DNA of 64,000 nt from Reinekea sp. G2M2-21 (lineage in GTDB: Bacteria; Pseudomonadota; Gammaproteobacteria; Pseudomonadales; Natronospirillaceae): positions 1,116,001 through 1,180,000 of the forward strand of contig NZ_JADPQG010000001.1 of the NCBI RefSeq assembly GCF_015687175.1, in the 5' to 3' direction. Positions within the stretch are counted from its first letter, which is position 1; each line of letters begins with the position of its first letter. Below, in pieces: positions 35,759-44,053 of the stretch. A program made the translations under genes and the position numbers. The notes beneath the pieces were generated by a model. That model was given only the letters and a program-made list of their open reading frames with translations, was not told the DNA's origin and made no database searches.

Positions 35759-37600
35759 TTACTTCAGATAAGGGTTGTTGTTGCTCAGTGATATCTTGTT
35801 GGCAAATTCGGACAATGAGATCTCTGTTGCCGACATGGTAATGTCTTTCTCGGACATCACGGATTCACCAAAAGAATATATTGCGCTGACACCTTCTTGC
35901 CTTGATGTTTGATCGTACGCAACCTGGGCTTCGATGACTTGTTCATTTGAGTTTAGATATTGTTTGAACAAGGTCGTGCCGTGACGCTGTTGCATCAGTT
36001 CTTTCGTTTTTGCTGGCGAAAGTATCAACGCGCTGGCGTTGTTGCCACCAAAACCTTTGGAATTGATCACGGTGCCCAACATATCCTGACCTTCTTCACC
36101 GGCATAGCCATGGTCCATCAGAATGTTCAGATGGCTATCGTGAACGTCATCAGCGATGTGATCTATGGTTTTTATGCCGGGGATATAGCCTGTATGCCAG
36201 ACCCCCAGTGCAGCGGTGATCTGGTCAGCTGCGGCTGGACCAAGTGAATGACCAACGTAAGATTTAATCGCTGAAACCGCCCAGTTTTCAATGGCAAACG
36301 TTTTTGCAACTTCGTTAATAATATGAGATTCCGTTACTCGGTTTTGTGGTGTCCCGGTGCCATGCGCCATTACGAATGTTTTACCAACATCATGTCCGAG
36401 AATGCCTTTGGCAAGTGCCGCAGATTTAGCCATGGTAATGTAATTACCCACACCGGGTCCGGAAATGGATTTCTTATTGGCATCGGCATTGACGAATACA
36501 TCAGCGACTGAACCAAATACCGTCGCACCGAGTTCCAGAGCGAGTTCATCGTCCATTAAAACCAGAAATTGTGCGGATTCGGCCATGGTAAAACCCGCAT
36601 TCGAGGAGAACGGACGGCAAGCACGTCGGTTGTCGGGCAGTTCTGTGTCGTCTAGCTGGCATAACTGTTCATCTTCAGCTAGAGCGCCCATGACACGGAA
36701 GCCTTCCATGATTTCAGGTACGACCGGAGCCTCAGCATTACCAACAATGGCAACACGACATTGGCCTGCTTGAATATCAATAATACCCTGACGTAAATTA
36801 TAGAGAAATGTTGCACAAGCGCCCGCATTCGAGCCGGTATTGCCGACGCTGTTGATCATATAGCTATTTATAAAGTCAGCAGTCATTTCTGGCAGCGCCA
36901 GAGGCATCATTTTTGATGTTGTGCGTTTGCCGTTATAGCCCGCTTGATAGAGACCTTTAATTCCAAATTGATCCAGTTGAGAAATCGCCGATCCGGCATA
37001 TACCGAAACGGCATCTGGTGAGACTTTTGCCAATATGTCTTGCCAACGTATTCCAATAGATTGGATAGCATCAGAGGCACCATAAACCGCCATTTGCAAT
37101 CCACGTGGGTGGTGAGCGGAGTTATAGAGATTTCCGGGATTAAAACCTGATGGTAATTGGCCAGCCGAGGATACGCGGGCTTTGTAATGATCGGGCAGAA
37201 TGGCGTCGAAACTGCCGGACACAGTCACCTGAACAGTTTTTGAATCGACATCGGTTATTTCCCAACCCTCAGGGCGGGTATCGGGCAACTGAGATTTTTT
37301 GATCTGGAAGCTGATTGGGTTGGACACATTCAGCGTTGCCTTTTTGCCACTTTTAACGGCATCTGGATTGTAATGTGCGTCCGCTTCAATCTTGCGTACC
37401 AGCGTGCCTTCTTTGATTTCTGCCACTGCGTGGGCATGTTCAATATCAATCCCCATCAACGTTGCTAAATCCTGCCAGGTGGAAACCATTTCTTCGCTGG
37501 ACAGTGCGTCATGGACCATCCGCTTGTGTCCATGGTGGGAGGAGGAGCGGCCCGCAGCATTAATACCACCTATGCCGACAATTACTGGAAGTTTTTTCAT
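35759..37600 (-). CDS. fabY: Beta-ketoacyl synthase FabY
   Basis: 613 residues, longer than KAS I/II. The opening LPVIVGIGGINAAGRSSSHHG and later PSGFNPGNLYNSAHHPRGL match Pseudomonas FabY as I remember it. Catalytic triad positions: Cys near residue 262 in GACATFLYNL, His in AHGTGTPQNRVTES, and His in YVGHSLGPAAADQ. FabY condenses acetyl-CoA with malonyl-ACP to start fatty-acid synthesis, taking the place of FabH in Pseudomonas. The gene is read away from the divergent GlxA-type regulator with 100 bases between. Confidence 0.88.
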   Translation of the reverse strand: MKKLPVIVGIGGINAAGRSSSHHGHKRMVHDALSSEEMVSTWQDLATLMGIDIEHAHAVAEIKEGTLVRKIEADAHYNPDAVKSGKKATLNVSNPISFQIKKSQLPDTRPEGWEITDVDSKTVQVTVSGSFDAILPDHYKARVSSAGQLPSGFNPGNLYNSAHHPRGLQMAVYGASDAIQSIGIRWQDILAKVSPDAVSVYAGSAISQLDQFGIKGLYQAGYNGKRTTSKMMPLALPEMTADFINSYMINSVGNTGSNAGACATFLYNLRQGIIDIQAGQCRVAIVGNAEAPVVPEIMEGFRVMGALAEDEQLCQLDDTELPDNRRACRPFSSNAGFTMAESAQFLVLMDDELALELGATVFGSVADVFVNADANKKSISGPGVGNYITMAKSAALAKGILGHDVGKTFVMAHGTGTPQNRVTESHIINEVAKTFAIENWAVSAIKSYVGHSLGPAAADQITAALGVWHTGYIPGIKTIDHIADDVHDSHLNILMDHGYAGEEGQDMLGTVINSKGFGGNNASALILSPAKTKELMQQRHGTTLFKQYLNSNEQVIEAQVAYDQTSRQEGVSAIYSFGESVMSEKDITMSATEISLSEFANKISLSNNNPYLK

Positions 37601-37671
37601 ATTGAACCCAGACAGATTAAATGATTTGCGAGCAATATACGGCGGAATACGCTAACTTGTTAGGATTAAAA

Positions 37672-37700
37672 GGACAAATCTTTGACTAATTCGGACATTT
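37672..37700. promoter_or_regulatory. Direct repeat in the fabY/regulator intergenic region, candidate AraC-type site
   Basis: GGACAAAT (37672) and GGACATTT (37693) are the same way round and spaced 21 bases, two helical turns, immediately before the start codon of the GlxA-type regulator. AraC-family proteins often bind such repeats, which would suggest autoregulation. Confidence 0.4.
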
Positions 37701-38675
37701 ATGAAGATTGCTTTTGTTTTATATCCGCAGTTGCTCACCACCGGTGTTTCGGTCCCAGTTGAAATGTTCAATGCGGCGAATCAAGCTATGGGCCGGCTGA
37801 AGGGAGAGCAGCTGCAGATTCACTATGTAGCTCAGCAGAAGGGGGCTGTCACTGTTGCTGGAGGCCTGCAGTTGGTTGCTGATAGCGATTTTAGCAGCGA
37901 ATTGGATGTCGATTGGGTGTTTTTACCTCCGATGTGGGGGGCGCCTTGGCGTGTTATGTATTCGCAGATAGAGCTGATTCCCTGGCTGCACCGGCATTAT
38001 CTGAATGGGGCGCGTATTGTGGCGACCGGTACTGGGGTATGTATTGCAGCGTATGCGGAACTCTTAGATGATCGAATTGCCACCACGCATTGGTACTATT
38101 TACCTAAGTTTCGTAAACGGTTTCCTCGGGTGCGGTTTCAAACTGAGCATTTCATTACCCATCAGGATGGAATTTATTGTGCGGGTTCAATAAACGCACA
38201 AACGGATTTGGTACTCTTTTTTATTGAACGTCATTTTGGGGAAGAAGCGTTGGCGCTGGTGGAGCAACAATTTATGCATGAATTGAAGCGAAACTTTACG
38301 ACGCCTTACTATGAGCCTGGTGGCAATATCCACGACGATGAAGTGGTTAGTCTGGTGCAAAGCTGGTTAAGATCACACTTGAGTGAGACAGTTACATTGA
38401 GTGATTTGGCCAATGTTGCGGGGCATTCTGAGCGTCAGCTCCGGCGGCGTTTCGTTAATGCGACCGGTGAATCTCCAATGCAGTATCTTCAGCGTGTTCG
38501 AATTGAGGAGGCGCAATCACTATTGCGCGAATCGAATCTTTCTGTCACCGATATTGCACTGGCCGTTGGTTTTTCAAATTCAGCATATTTGGCCCGGACT
38601 TTTCGTAAAGTTACCTCAATGTCTGCTGGAGATTATCGCAAGATGGTGCGCAAAAAATCATTTACCAGCCAATAG
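37701..38675 (+). CDS. GlxA/FtrA-type AraC-family regulator with DJ-1/PfpI domain
   Basis: 324 residues. Residues 1-190 form a DJ-1/PfpI-like domain, with the elbow Cys in GTGVCIAAYAELLDDRIATTHW. Residues about 215-320 hold two AraC helix-turn-helix units, LSDLANVAGHSERQLRRRF and VTDIALAVGFSNSAYLARTFRK. Family members sense small molecules and often control catabolic genes. The target is not evident, but the divergent neighbour is fabY, so an effect on fatty-acid synthesis is possible. Confidence 0.86.
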   Translation: MKIAFVLYPQLLTTGVSVPVEMFNAANQAMGRLKGEQLQIHYVAQQKGAVTVAGGLQLVADSDFSSELDVDWVFLPPMWGAPWRVMYSQIELIPWLHRHYLNGARIVATGTGVCIAAYAELLDDRIATTHWYYLPKFRKRFPRVRFQTEHFITHQDGIYCAGSINAQTDLVLFFIERHFGEEALALVEQQFMHELKRNFTTPYYEPGGNIHDDEVVSLVQSWLRSHLSETVTLSDLANVAGHSERQLRRRFVNATGESPMQYLQRVRIEEAQSLLRESNLSVTDIALAVGFSNSAYLARTFRKVTSMSAGDYRKMVRKKSFTSQ

Positions 38676-38815
38676 CTCACCATAGCAAGAAAGTGCGAAT
38701 TAAGAGAAAGCCTGCCAGCGTTTATAGAAGGTTTCATTGTTGCGGGTGTAAGGCGGTCTTCGAAACGAGATGTGCATTCCTGATTTCTTTGGTGAAGAAA
38801 ATCAGGAAGGCAGTG

Positions 38816-39217
38816 TCAATTATTGTGTTGTTTGGCTCTCGCTTTTGCCTGCTTTTTGAACGGTCGTAACCATATGACGGCATAAATGAATGTCGAGACA
38901 TTGAAAAAAGTAATCAGTAGGCCGCCGAGCACACCGTTACTGGAGAATATTCGGATAATCGACCACACAAGATAAGCCAGCAGGAAAAACCCTAACCAAC
39001 TGATGCTTCGTGGTGTTGGATTAATGACCGTGGGTATAAAAAACAATAATGGAAACATGGCTATGAAGCTGAATACCAAACCGGATACCAACCATTTTGA
39101 AAAAGCCATTGAGCCGAAATTCGGTCCTGATAAGAAAGTTCCTGCAACACAAGCCGCTAGTAATAAGAAAAAATGCAGACGGAGTTTGCGATTGACGTTT
39201 ATTTGTTGCTCATACAT
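38816..39217 (-). CDS. DUF2069 membrane protein
   Basis: 133 residues with four hydrophobic segments and a basic C-terminal tail (FKKQAKARAKQHNN). FIPTVINPTPRSISWLGFFLLAYLVW resembles the conserved core of DUF2069. Function unknown. Its start overlaps the wrbA stop by eight bases (ATGTATGA), so it is translated as the third gene of the arsC-wrbA-DUF2069 run. Confidence 0.8.
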   Translation of the reverse strand: MYEQQINVNRKLRLHFFLLLAACVAGTFLSGPNFGSMAFSKWLVSGLVFSFIAMFPLLFFIPTVINPTPRSISWLGFFLLAYLVWSIIRIFSSNGVLGGLLITFFNVSTFIYAVIWLRPFKKQAKARAKQHNN

Positions 39218-39803
39218 TGAGTAACCTCAGGCTGTATTGTGCCAATCTCATTCCTTGCAGGCGTGCAAGTTTGGCGATTTCAGGATGGATGTTTTGGTGG
39301 TGCTCTCCAGCGATGTGAGATACCCCGTAAGGCGTTCCTCCATTCACTTGTTGATGCAGTGCTGCCTCGGTAAAGGGGACGCCGGTAATGAGCATGCCAT
39401 GATGCAGTAACGGGTTCATCATAGACAGGAGTGTCGATTCCTGCCCACCATGCGGCGTGGTCGTGCTGGTAAACACGGTTGCCGGTTTGCCCACGAGCTG
39501 ACCACTCACCCAAGCCGGTGTCGTTTGTTCCAAGAAATATTTTAGCGGTGCTGCCATGTTGCCAAATCGTCCGGGTGAGCCCATAGCCAGCCCGCAGGCG
39601 TTAGCAAATTCATCAACGGTACAATAAAGTGGACCGGTTTCGGGAATATCGGATATCTCAGCATCAAAACCGGTTGCAACTGTTGGTACGGTCCTGATTT
39701 TTACATCAATACCTTTAACCTGTTCCGCGCCGTTTGCGATTTCCTGTGCGAGTGACGCAACACTGCCGTTTCGGCTGAAATATAAAACCAGCAGATAAGG
39801 CAA
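39210..39803 (-). CDS. wrbA: WrbA-like NAD(P)H:quinone oxidoreductase
   Basis: 197 residues of the flavodoxin fold. The FMN-phosphate loop is near the N-terminus (YFSRNGSVASLA), and the aromatic and glycine-rich FMN loops are AMGSPGRFGNMAAPLKYFLEQT and TSTTTPHGGQESTL. It reduces quinones by two electrons. The start is a TTG directly after the arsC stop (TAATTG), with GGAG about ten bases upstream. Arranged arsC-wrbA-DUF2069 as in Pseudomonas. Confidence 0.87.
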   Translation of the reverse strand: MPYLLVLYFSRNGSVASLAQEIANGAEQVKGIDVKIRTVPTVATGFDAEISDIPETGPLYCTVDEFANACGLAMGSPGRFGNMAAPLKYFLEQTTPAWVSGQLVGKPATVFTSTTTPHGGQESTLLSMMNPLLHHGMLITGVPFTEAALHQQVNGGTPYGVSHIAGEHHQNIHPEIAKLARLQGMRLAQYSLRLLNV

Positions 39804-40148
39804 TTAGAGAATCTCCAGGATGGCTTCAGTTGGCCGACCGATTCGAGCGCCTTTATCCGTAACGACTATTGGCCGCTCCAAGAGTTTTGGTGATGTTACC
39901 AGAGCGGCGATGATAGCGTTTTGTGACGAATTTTTGCTGAGGTTATGATCGTTGTATTCTGCTTCTTTGGCGCGCAAAAGGTCGTGTGCTGGTACGGCTA
40001 GCGCGGTGAGGAGTTTTTTTATTTCCGCTTTGTTTAGCGGCTCTTTCAGGTATTCGCGGATTGTAAAATCAACCTGATGTGTTTCAAGCAACTCTTTGGC
40101 TTGCCGTGATTTTGAACAACGGGGGTTATGATATAGTGTTGCCTTCAT
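39804..40148 (-). CDS. arsC: ArsC-family arsenate reductase-like protein
   Basis: 114 residues. The catalytic Cys is in YHNPRCSKSRQAKELL (residue 11). The Arg residues of the family appear in ERPIVVTDKGARIGRPTEAILEIL. It has the glutaredoxin-coupled ArsC/YfgD form. It may reduce arsenate, or belong to the housekeeping YfgD branch whose substrate is not established. It is 20 kb from the arsJ pair and in a conserved, non-arsenic gene block, so an arsenic role should be treated with care. Confidence 0.85.
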   Translation of the reverse strand: MKATLYHNPRCSKSRQAKELLETHQVDFTIREYLKEPLNKAEIKKLLTALAVPAHDLLRAKEAEYNDHNLSKNSSQNAIIAALVTSPKLLERPIVVTDKGARIGRPTEAILEIL

Positions 40149-40175
40149 GAAGATACCTCGGATGATGATTCACGG

Positions 40176-40985
40176 ATGAAAGCGTTATTGTATGGGATAG
40201 TGCAAAAGGTTATCAATTTTCTTCGTTCCGAAATGGCGACGACGGCGAGTATTGGTCCGCAAGCCGCCATGCTGACCTTGGCGACTTTGTTTGCCATGGT
40301 TCCTATGGTGAGCGGTATTCTCTGGCTGATTGGGCAGCTGCCTACGATTCAAGTGCAGTTGTTGGAGCAGTTTGAAATTCTATTGTCATATCTGGTCCCT
40401 GAACAGGCAATCGCCTGGCGATCCCGTGCAGGAGAGTGGGTCCAGGATGTTGGCAGTCTGCAATGGTTCTCTGTGTTAATGTTGTTTGGTTCTCTGTTGT
40501 TTCTGGTGAACAGGGTAGATCATGCATTGCATTGGGTATTCCAGATTGATCACCGTCGTGGAAAGCGTCGTTGGTTGCATTATCTGTGGGTTATGCCGGT
40601 GTTAATGGCGGTACTGGTGGTCAGCATGACACTGGTTGTGATGCTGCAAATCTTGATGGGGACGGGATTGTCCACCTTGTTTCCCGGTATTAACTTGACG
40701 TCGATACCGGCACTTTGGTTGCTTTTGGCAGCGGTCTATCAATTGTCCAGTCGTGGCACAGTGCCATGGCGACAAACGCTGTTTGTGTCATTTTTAGTGG
40801 CGCTATCCTTTTTGCTGTTAAAAAGCATTTTCGCTTGGTTGTATTTGACGTTGCCGAATTGGTCGGTCGTATTCGGCGTGTTTTCAGCCATTCCGTTGTT
40901 TTTACTCTGGTGTCAGATGGCTTGGAGTCTGTTTTTATATGGGGCTCTGGCGTTGAGCTGGTTGTCCCGTTATGCATCGGAATAG
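40176..40985 (+). CDS. YihY/BrkB-family inner membrane protein
   Basis: 269 residues with about six membrane helices. The GPQAAMLTLATLFAMVPMVSGILW opening and GVFSAIPLFLLWCQMAWSLFLYGALALSW ending are typical. The family was once called ribonuclease BN, which is a misassignment; its role is unknown. The gene is divergent from arsC by 27 bases, and its 3' end overlaps the convergent small gene by 16 bases. Confidence 0.85.
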   Translation: MKALLYGIVQKVINFLRSEMATTASIGPQAAMLTLATLFAMVPMVSGILWLIGQLPTIQVQLLEQFEILLSYLVPEQAIAWRSRAGEWVQDVGSLQWFSVLMLFGSLLFLVNRVDHALHWVFQIDHRRGKRRWLHYLWVMPVLMAVLVVSMTLVVMLQILMGTGLSTLFPGINLTSIPALWLLLAAVYQLSSRGTVPWRQTLFVSFLVALSFLLLKSIFAWLYLTLPNWSVVFGVFSAIPLFLLWCQMAWSLFLYGALALSWLSRYASE

Positions 40986-41326
40986 AACTGAAAAACCTTT
41001 TCCAATTCATTCTGATGCCACATTTGTGCTTGGGAGCCACTGTCACTTCCAGCATATACCCCGAGTCGCTTAAGTTGTTGAAAAAAACCGGGGCGAGGGT
41101 AAGGCTCACCGCGCTTCTGAACAACAACTGCAGCAAGTTGAGGTTGATTGAGCAGAGCGTCATCTTCCTGGCACGCCTCAAGTAAAATTGTGGTTTTTTG
41201 AATGGTGTTAGGCGGAGTGAATCCAAGTTCATCAGCCAAGGTTTTGTAGTCAATCGTCTGGCGATTCGCTGCCCGTGATATTAGTATTCTGCGTAATACA
41301 TTAGTGTCTTTTTCATTCAGTTCCAT
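40970..41326 (-). CDS. Small soluble protein of unknown function
   Basis: 118 residues without signal or membrane segment. The N-terminal third (NVLRRILISRAANRQTIDYKTLADELGF) could be a helical, possibly helix-turn-helix-like region. LLNQPQLAAVVVQKRGEPYPRPGFFQQLKRLG is the most distinctive stretch and resembles proteins found beside yihY in related bacteria, as far as I remember. No function can be stated. It overlaps the convergent yihY-like gene by 16 bases. Confidence 0.65.
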   Translation of the reverse strand: MELNEKDTNVLRRILISRAANRQTIDYKTLADELGFTPPNTIQKTTILLEACQEDDALLNQPQLAAVVVQKRGEPYPRPGFFQQLKRLGVYAGSDSGSQAQMWHQNELEKVFQFYSDA

Positions 41327-41377
41327 CGTTCCTGCCTTGTTCCCTGCGTGAATTGTCAGTTTTTAGGTGTGCAAAAA

Positions 41378-41390
41378 GTCAGCTGCTGAC
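41378..41390. promoter_or_regulatory. Palindrome upstream of the cytochrome/DUF1501 operon
   Basis: GTCAGC-T-GCTGAC is a perfect palindrome about 175 bases before the first gene of the 41.5-50 kb run. An operator role is possible, but it is just as close to the divergent 118-residue gene. Confidence 0.35.
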
Positions 41391-41563
41391 AAATTTGGTC
41401 ACATGTCGATAACGCCTATTCTGCCGCAATGTGAAGCCTTTCGCATTGTAAAAATAAAGTACAAAAAGTGTGAAGTCGTGCCATGAATCGGCGCCCAATG
41501 ATGATACCTTTGCTCCAATGAAAGAACCTCATTCAAACAATTCAGGGGTCTCGGAGAGAGTAA

Positions 41564-44035
41564 ATGAACGCGATTAGAAGCACATTTTGGATATTGAAAG
41601 GACTGCTGGTTGCCAGTGCCATTCTGCTGTCATCCTGTAGTCAGCAGTACGGTGGTGATGGCGAGCGAGCAGCTGTCATTAATGAAAAGGGACGTGAGAT
41701 CTACAATGAGCAATGTAGTTCCTGTCATGGACCAAACGGGGAAGGTGGTTCTGGCGGTGGTCTCATCGGTTGTGCGACCTGCGGCGCTGAGGAATCCTTG
41801 ATCGCTAAAATTGAGCGTGATATGCCATCCGCCAAAAATCCATTACATGGTGATGATGCTGCTAATGTATCGGAATACATTATCGCTGCGTTCAATGAGT
41901 CCGCTTCTGGTCAGGTACAGCGTTCCTTGCCAGGTGTCAGTACCATGACTGCCCATGAGGCCGTTTATAAACTGGCTTTTGAACTGGCTGGCCGCTTGCC
42001 TACCGATGATGAAGTCGCGTTATTTACACGTGACCTCGAAGGTGAAAAAGAAGTCGTTTATGGCTTCATGGAGACTGACTATTTCTACGAACGTCTGAAA
42101 GATATGTTTAATGATTCATTGTTGACGGATCGTTTTCGTCCAGAAAACGCTGATAGTCGCAACCCATTAAACAGTTTATACAATAATTCTAATGATGGGT
42201 TCAGAGCCAAAATTAATCCAACAGGCAGTCGAAACGGCAATAATCTCTATAACGTTTTTCCGGATATCGACGGTTGGTATGGCGATTTACAGGCCGAAGC
42301 AATGGCTGCCGCTGGGGATACAGCGAGCGTGTCTAATCAATATTTAGAATTCTTTACCCTAGAAGCCATTTCTCGTAAACCACTATTGTTGGTTGAGTAT
42401 TTGGCTAGGAATAATCGAGATTTCCGTGAATATGTTTCTGGCAAATATACGGTAGCCAATGCCTTTTCTTTCCAGGCATTTACGCGTGGCGATAACGGTC
42501 CAAACATGAAAGTCGTAGATCCAGATAAGCCTTTGGGCAATGGTGCCTCAGCTATTGTGTCCAATCCTCAATGGCGGAAGTGGTCATCGGGTGCTGAAAT
42601 GCTCGACTATTTGGACGTGATTAACCTATATGCAAGCCCTGTTGGTGTTGGAGATTTGTCTCAGGGCTATATCTTGCGCGATTTTCCTTATGACCCTCGG
42701 GACATCAAAGCCGTACAGCTCTATTACAACGATGAGAATGGTGTGCCTCAATACCAGGGGGTTCCTCATTCTGGTGTAATTACTGACGAAATTTTCCTGA
42801 ACAAATACACGGCAACCGAAACCAACATGCACCGAAATCGTGCGCGTATGATCTATTGGTTTTTTGCCGCGAAAGATCTGTTAGCCATTGAAGGTAATCG
42901 CGATGCTGCGCAATTAGAATTTGAAGATTTTGGTAATAATGTCGGCGTCGTTGATCCAACCAATACCAACCCAGACTGTGCTGTCTGTCATGATGTTATG
43001 GATCCAGTTGCCAAAGCATTCGAAGATTATGATTTAAACGGTATTTATGATCCGCGCAATCCAGATTTAATGCAGTCTCACGATGGGGCGATAGGTTGGG
43101 GGTTAAGCAAAGCTCAAATTGCAACGACAGGTAGCATTACCGGAAATTATAATAATCGGGAATTACAATGGTTAGGCGAACAGTTGGCTGCTGACCCTGC
43201 CTATTCACGTGGAATTGCTCAAATAATGGTGAAGGGCATGACGGGGCAGGATGTATTAGGCGAACCCAGTTTGGAATCTCCCGATGAGTACCGACAGGCT
43301 TATTCTGAGCAGGCTCGATTGATTTCAAGTGCAGCATCGGAATTTGCCGGTTCAAACTTCAATATCAAGGCGCTAATCTATGCCATTTCGAAGAGTGCTT
43401 ATTATCGAGCGACGAACATAACCTCTGATATTTTGATGGATGATTACTCGCACATTGGGTCTATTCGTTACATCCAGCCGCAGTTGTTAAATCAGAAATT
43501 ACGTGCTTTGAATTCTGGGGGGTGGGGTGTTTCTTCGGGGGGCGTAACAAATGCTCAAACGCTTTCAAATATCAGTTCCCGATTATTGCTAGGAGGAAAA
43601 GATTCTATTGATAAGCTAACCGATGTTGATTCTGTTGGCGGTATTATCGCTTCGGCCCTAGACCGCATGGCTGTCGAAGAATCCTGCGATATTGTGCGTG
43701 CTGAATTTAATAACACAGCAAAAGCGGATCGGTTAGTGTTCCGGAATGTTGATGATTCGGTTGATCTTTCAACGAAAAACGCACTGTCACGTGCTGCACA
43801 AGTTAAAGCAATTCGCTCGACCATAGCGCATTTGTACCTGGCAACCTTGCATAAGGAGGTCGCTACGGACAGTGAAGAAGTTAATATTGCCTTTGATCTA
43901 TTTATGGATGTGCTGCAAGCCGGTGTGGATACAGGCTGCAATACAGGTGGTAGTGGCAAGGCACGCGATGTTCGCGAAGCCTGGTATGCTGTTTTGTATT
44001 TCCTCTTAAGCGATTATCGCTTTGTGTATAGCTGA
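41564..44035 (+). CDS. Large cytochrome c-type lipoprotein, partner of a DUF1501 protein
   Basis: 823 residues. The lipobox LLSSC (Cys 25) predicts a lipoprotein. A haem-binding CSSCHG at residue 51 lies in a small cytochrome-c-like domain that also has CATC. A second haem motif CAVCHD lies near residue 472, followed by DPVAKAFEDYDLNGIYDP, reminiscent of the DUF1588 part of multi-domain cytochrome proteins. The part between (YKLAFELAGRLPTDDEVALF) resembles the DUF1592/DUF1549 helical region. Related proteins are paired with DUF1501/DUF1552 neighbours. An extracytoplasmic redox or oxidative role is inferred. It is the first gene of a six-gene run ending at 49938. Confidence 0.75.
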   Translation: MNAIRSTFWILKGLLVASAILLSSCSQQYGGDGERAAVINEKGREIYNEQCSSCHGPNGEGGSGGGLIGCATCGAEESLIAKIERDMPSAKNPLHGDDAANVSEYIIAAFNESASGQVQRSLPGVSTMTAHEAVYKLAFELAGRLPTDDEVALFTRDLEGEKEVVYGFMETDYFYERLKDMFNDSLLTDRFRPENADSRNPLNSLYNNSNDGFRAKINPTGSRNGNNLYNVFPDIDGWYGDLQAEAMAAAGDTASVSNQYLEFFTLEAISRKPLLLVEYLARNNRDFREYVSGKYTVANAFSFQAFTRGDNGPNMKVVDPDKPLGNGASAIVSNPQWRKWSSGAEMLDYLDVINLYASPVGVGDLSQGYILRDFPYDPRDIKAVQLYYNDENGVPQYQGVPHSGVITDEIFLNKYTATETNMHRNRARMIYWFFAAKDLLAIEGNRDAAQLEFEDFGNNVGVVDPTNTNPDCAVCHDVMDPVAKAFEDYDLNGIYDPRNPDLMQSHDGAIGWGLSKAQIATTGSITGNYNNRELQWLGEQLAADPAYSRGIAQIMVKGMTGQDVLGEPSLESPDEYRQAYSEQARLISSAASEFAGSNFNIKALIYAISKSAYYRATNITSDILMDDYSHIGSIRYIQPQLLNQKLRALNSGGWGVSSGGVTNAQTLSNISSRLLLGGKDSIDKLTDVDSVGGIIASALDRMAVEESCDIVRAEFNNTAKADRLVFRNVDDSVDLSTKNALSRAAQVKAIRSTIAHLYLATLHKEVATDSEEVNIAFDLFMDVLQAGVDTGCNTGGSGKARDVREAWYAVLYFLLSDYRFVYS

Positions 44036-44053
44036 GTTGCTGGAGTCATGACA

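Noticed and set aside
39804-40148. arsC as part of an arsenic resistance island with arsJ
   Set aside because: The gene sits in a conserved wrbA/DUF2069/yihY block 20 kb away and may be a housekeeping YfgD-like protein.
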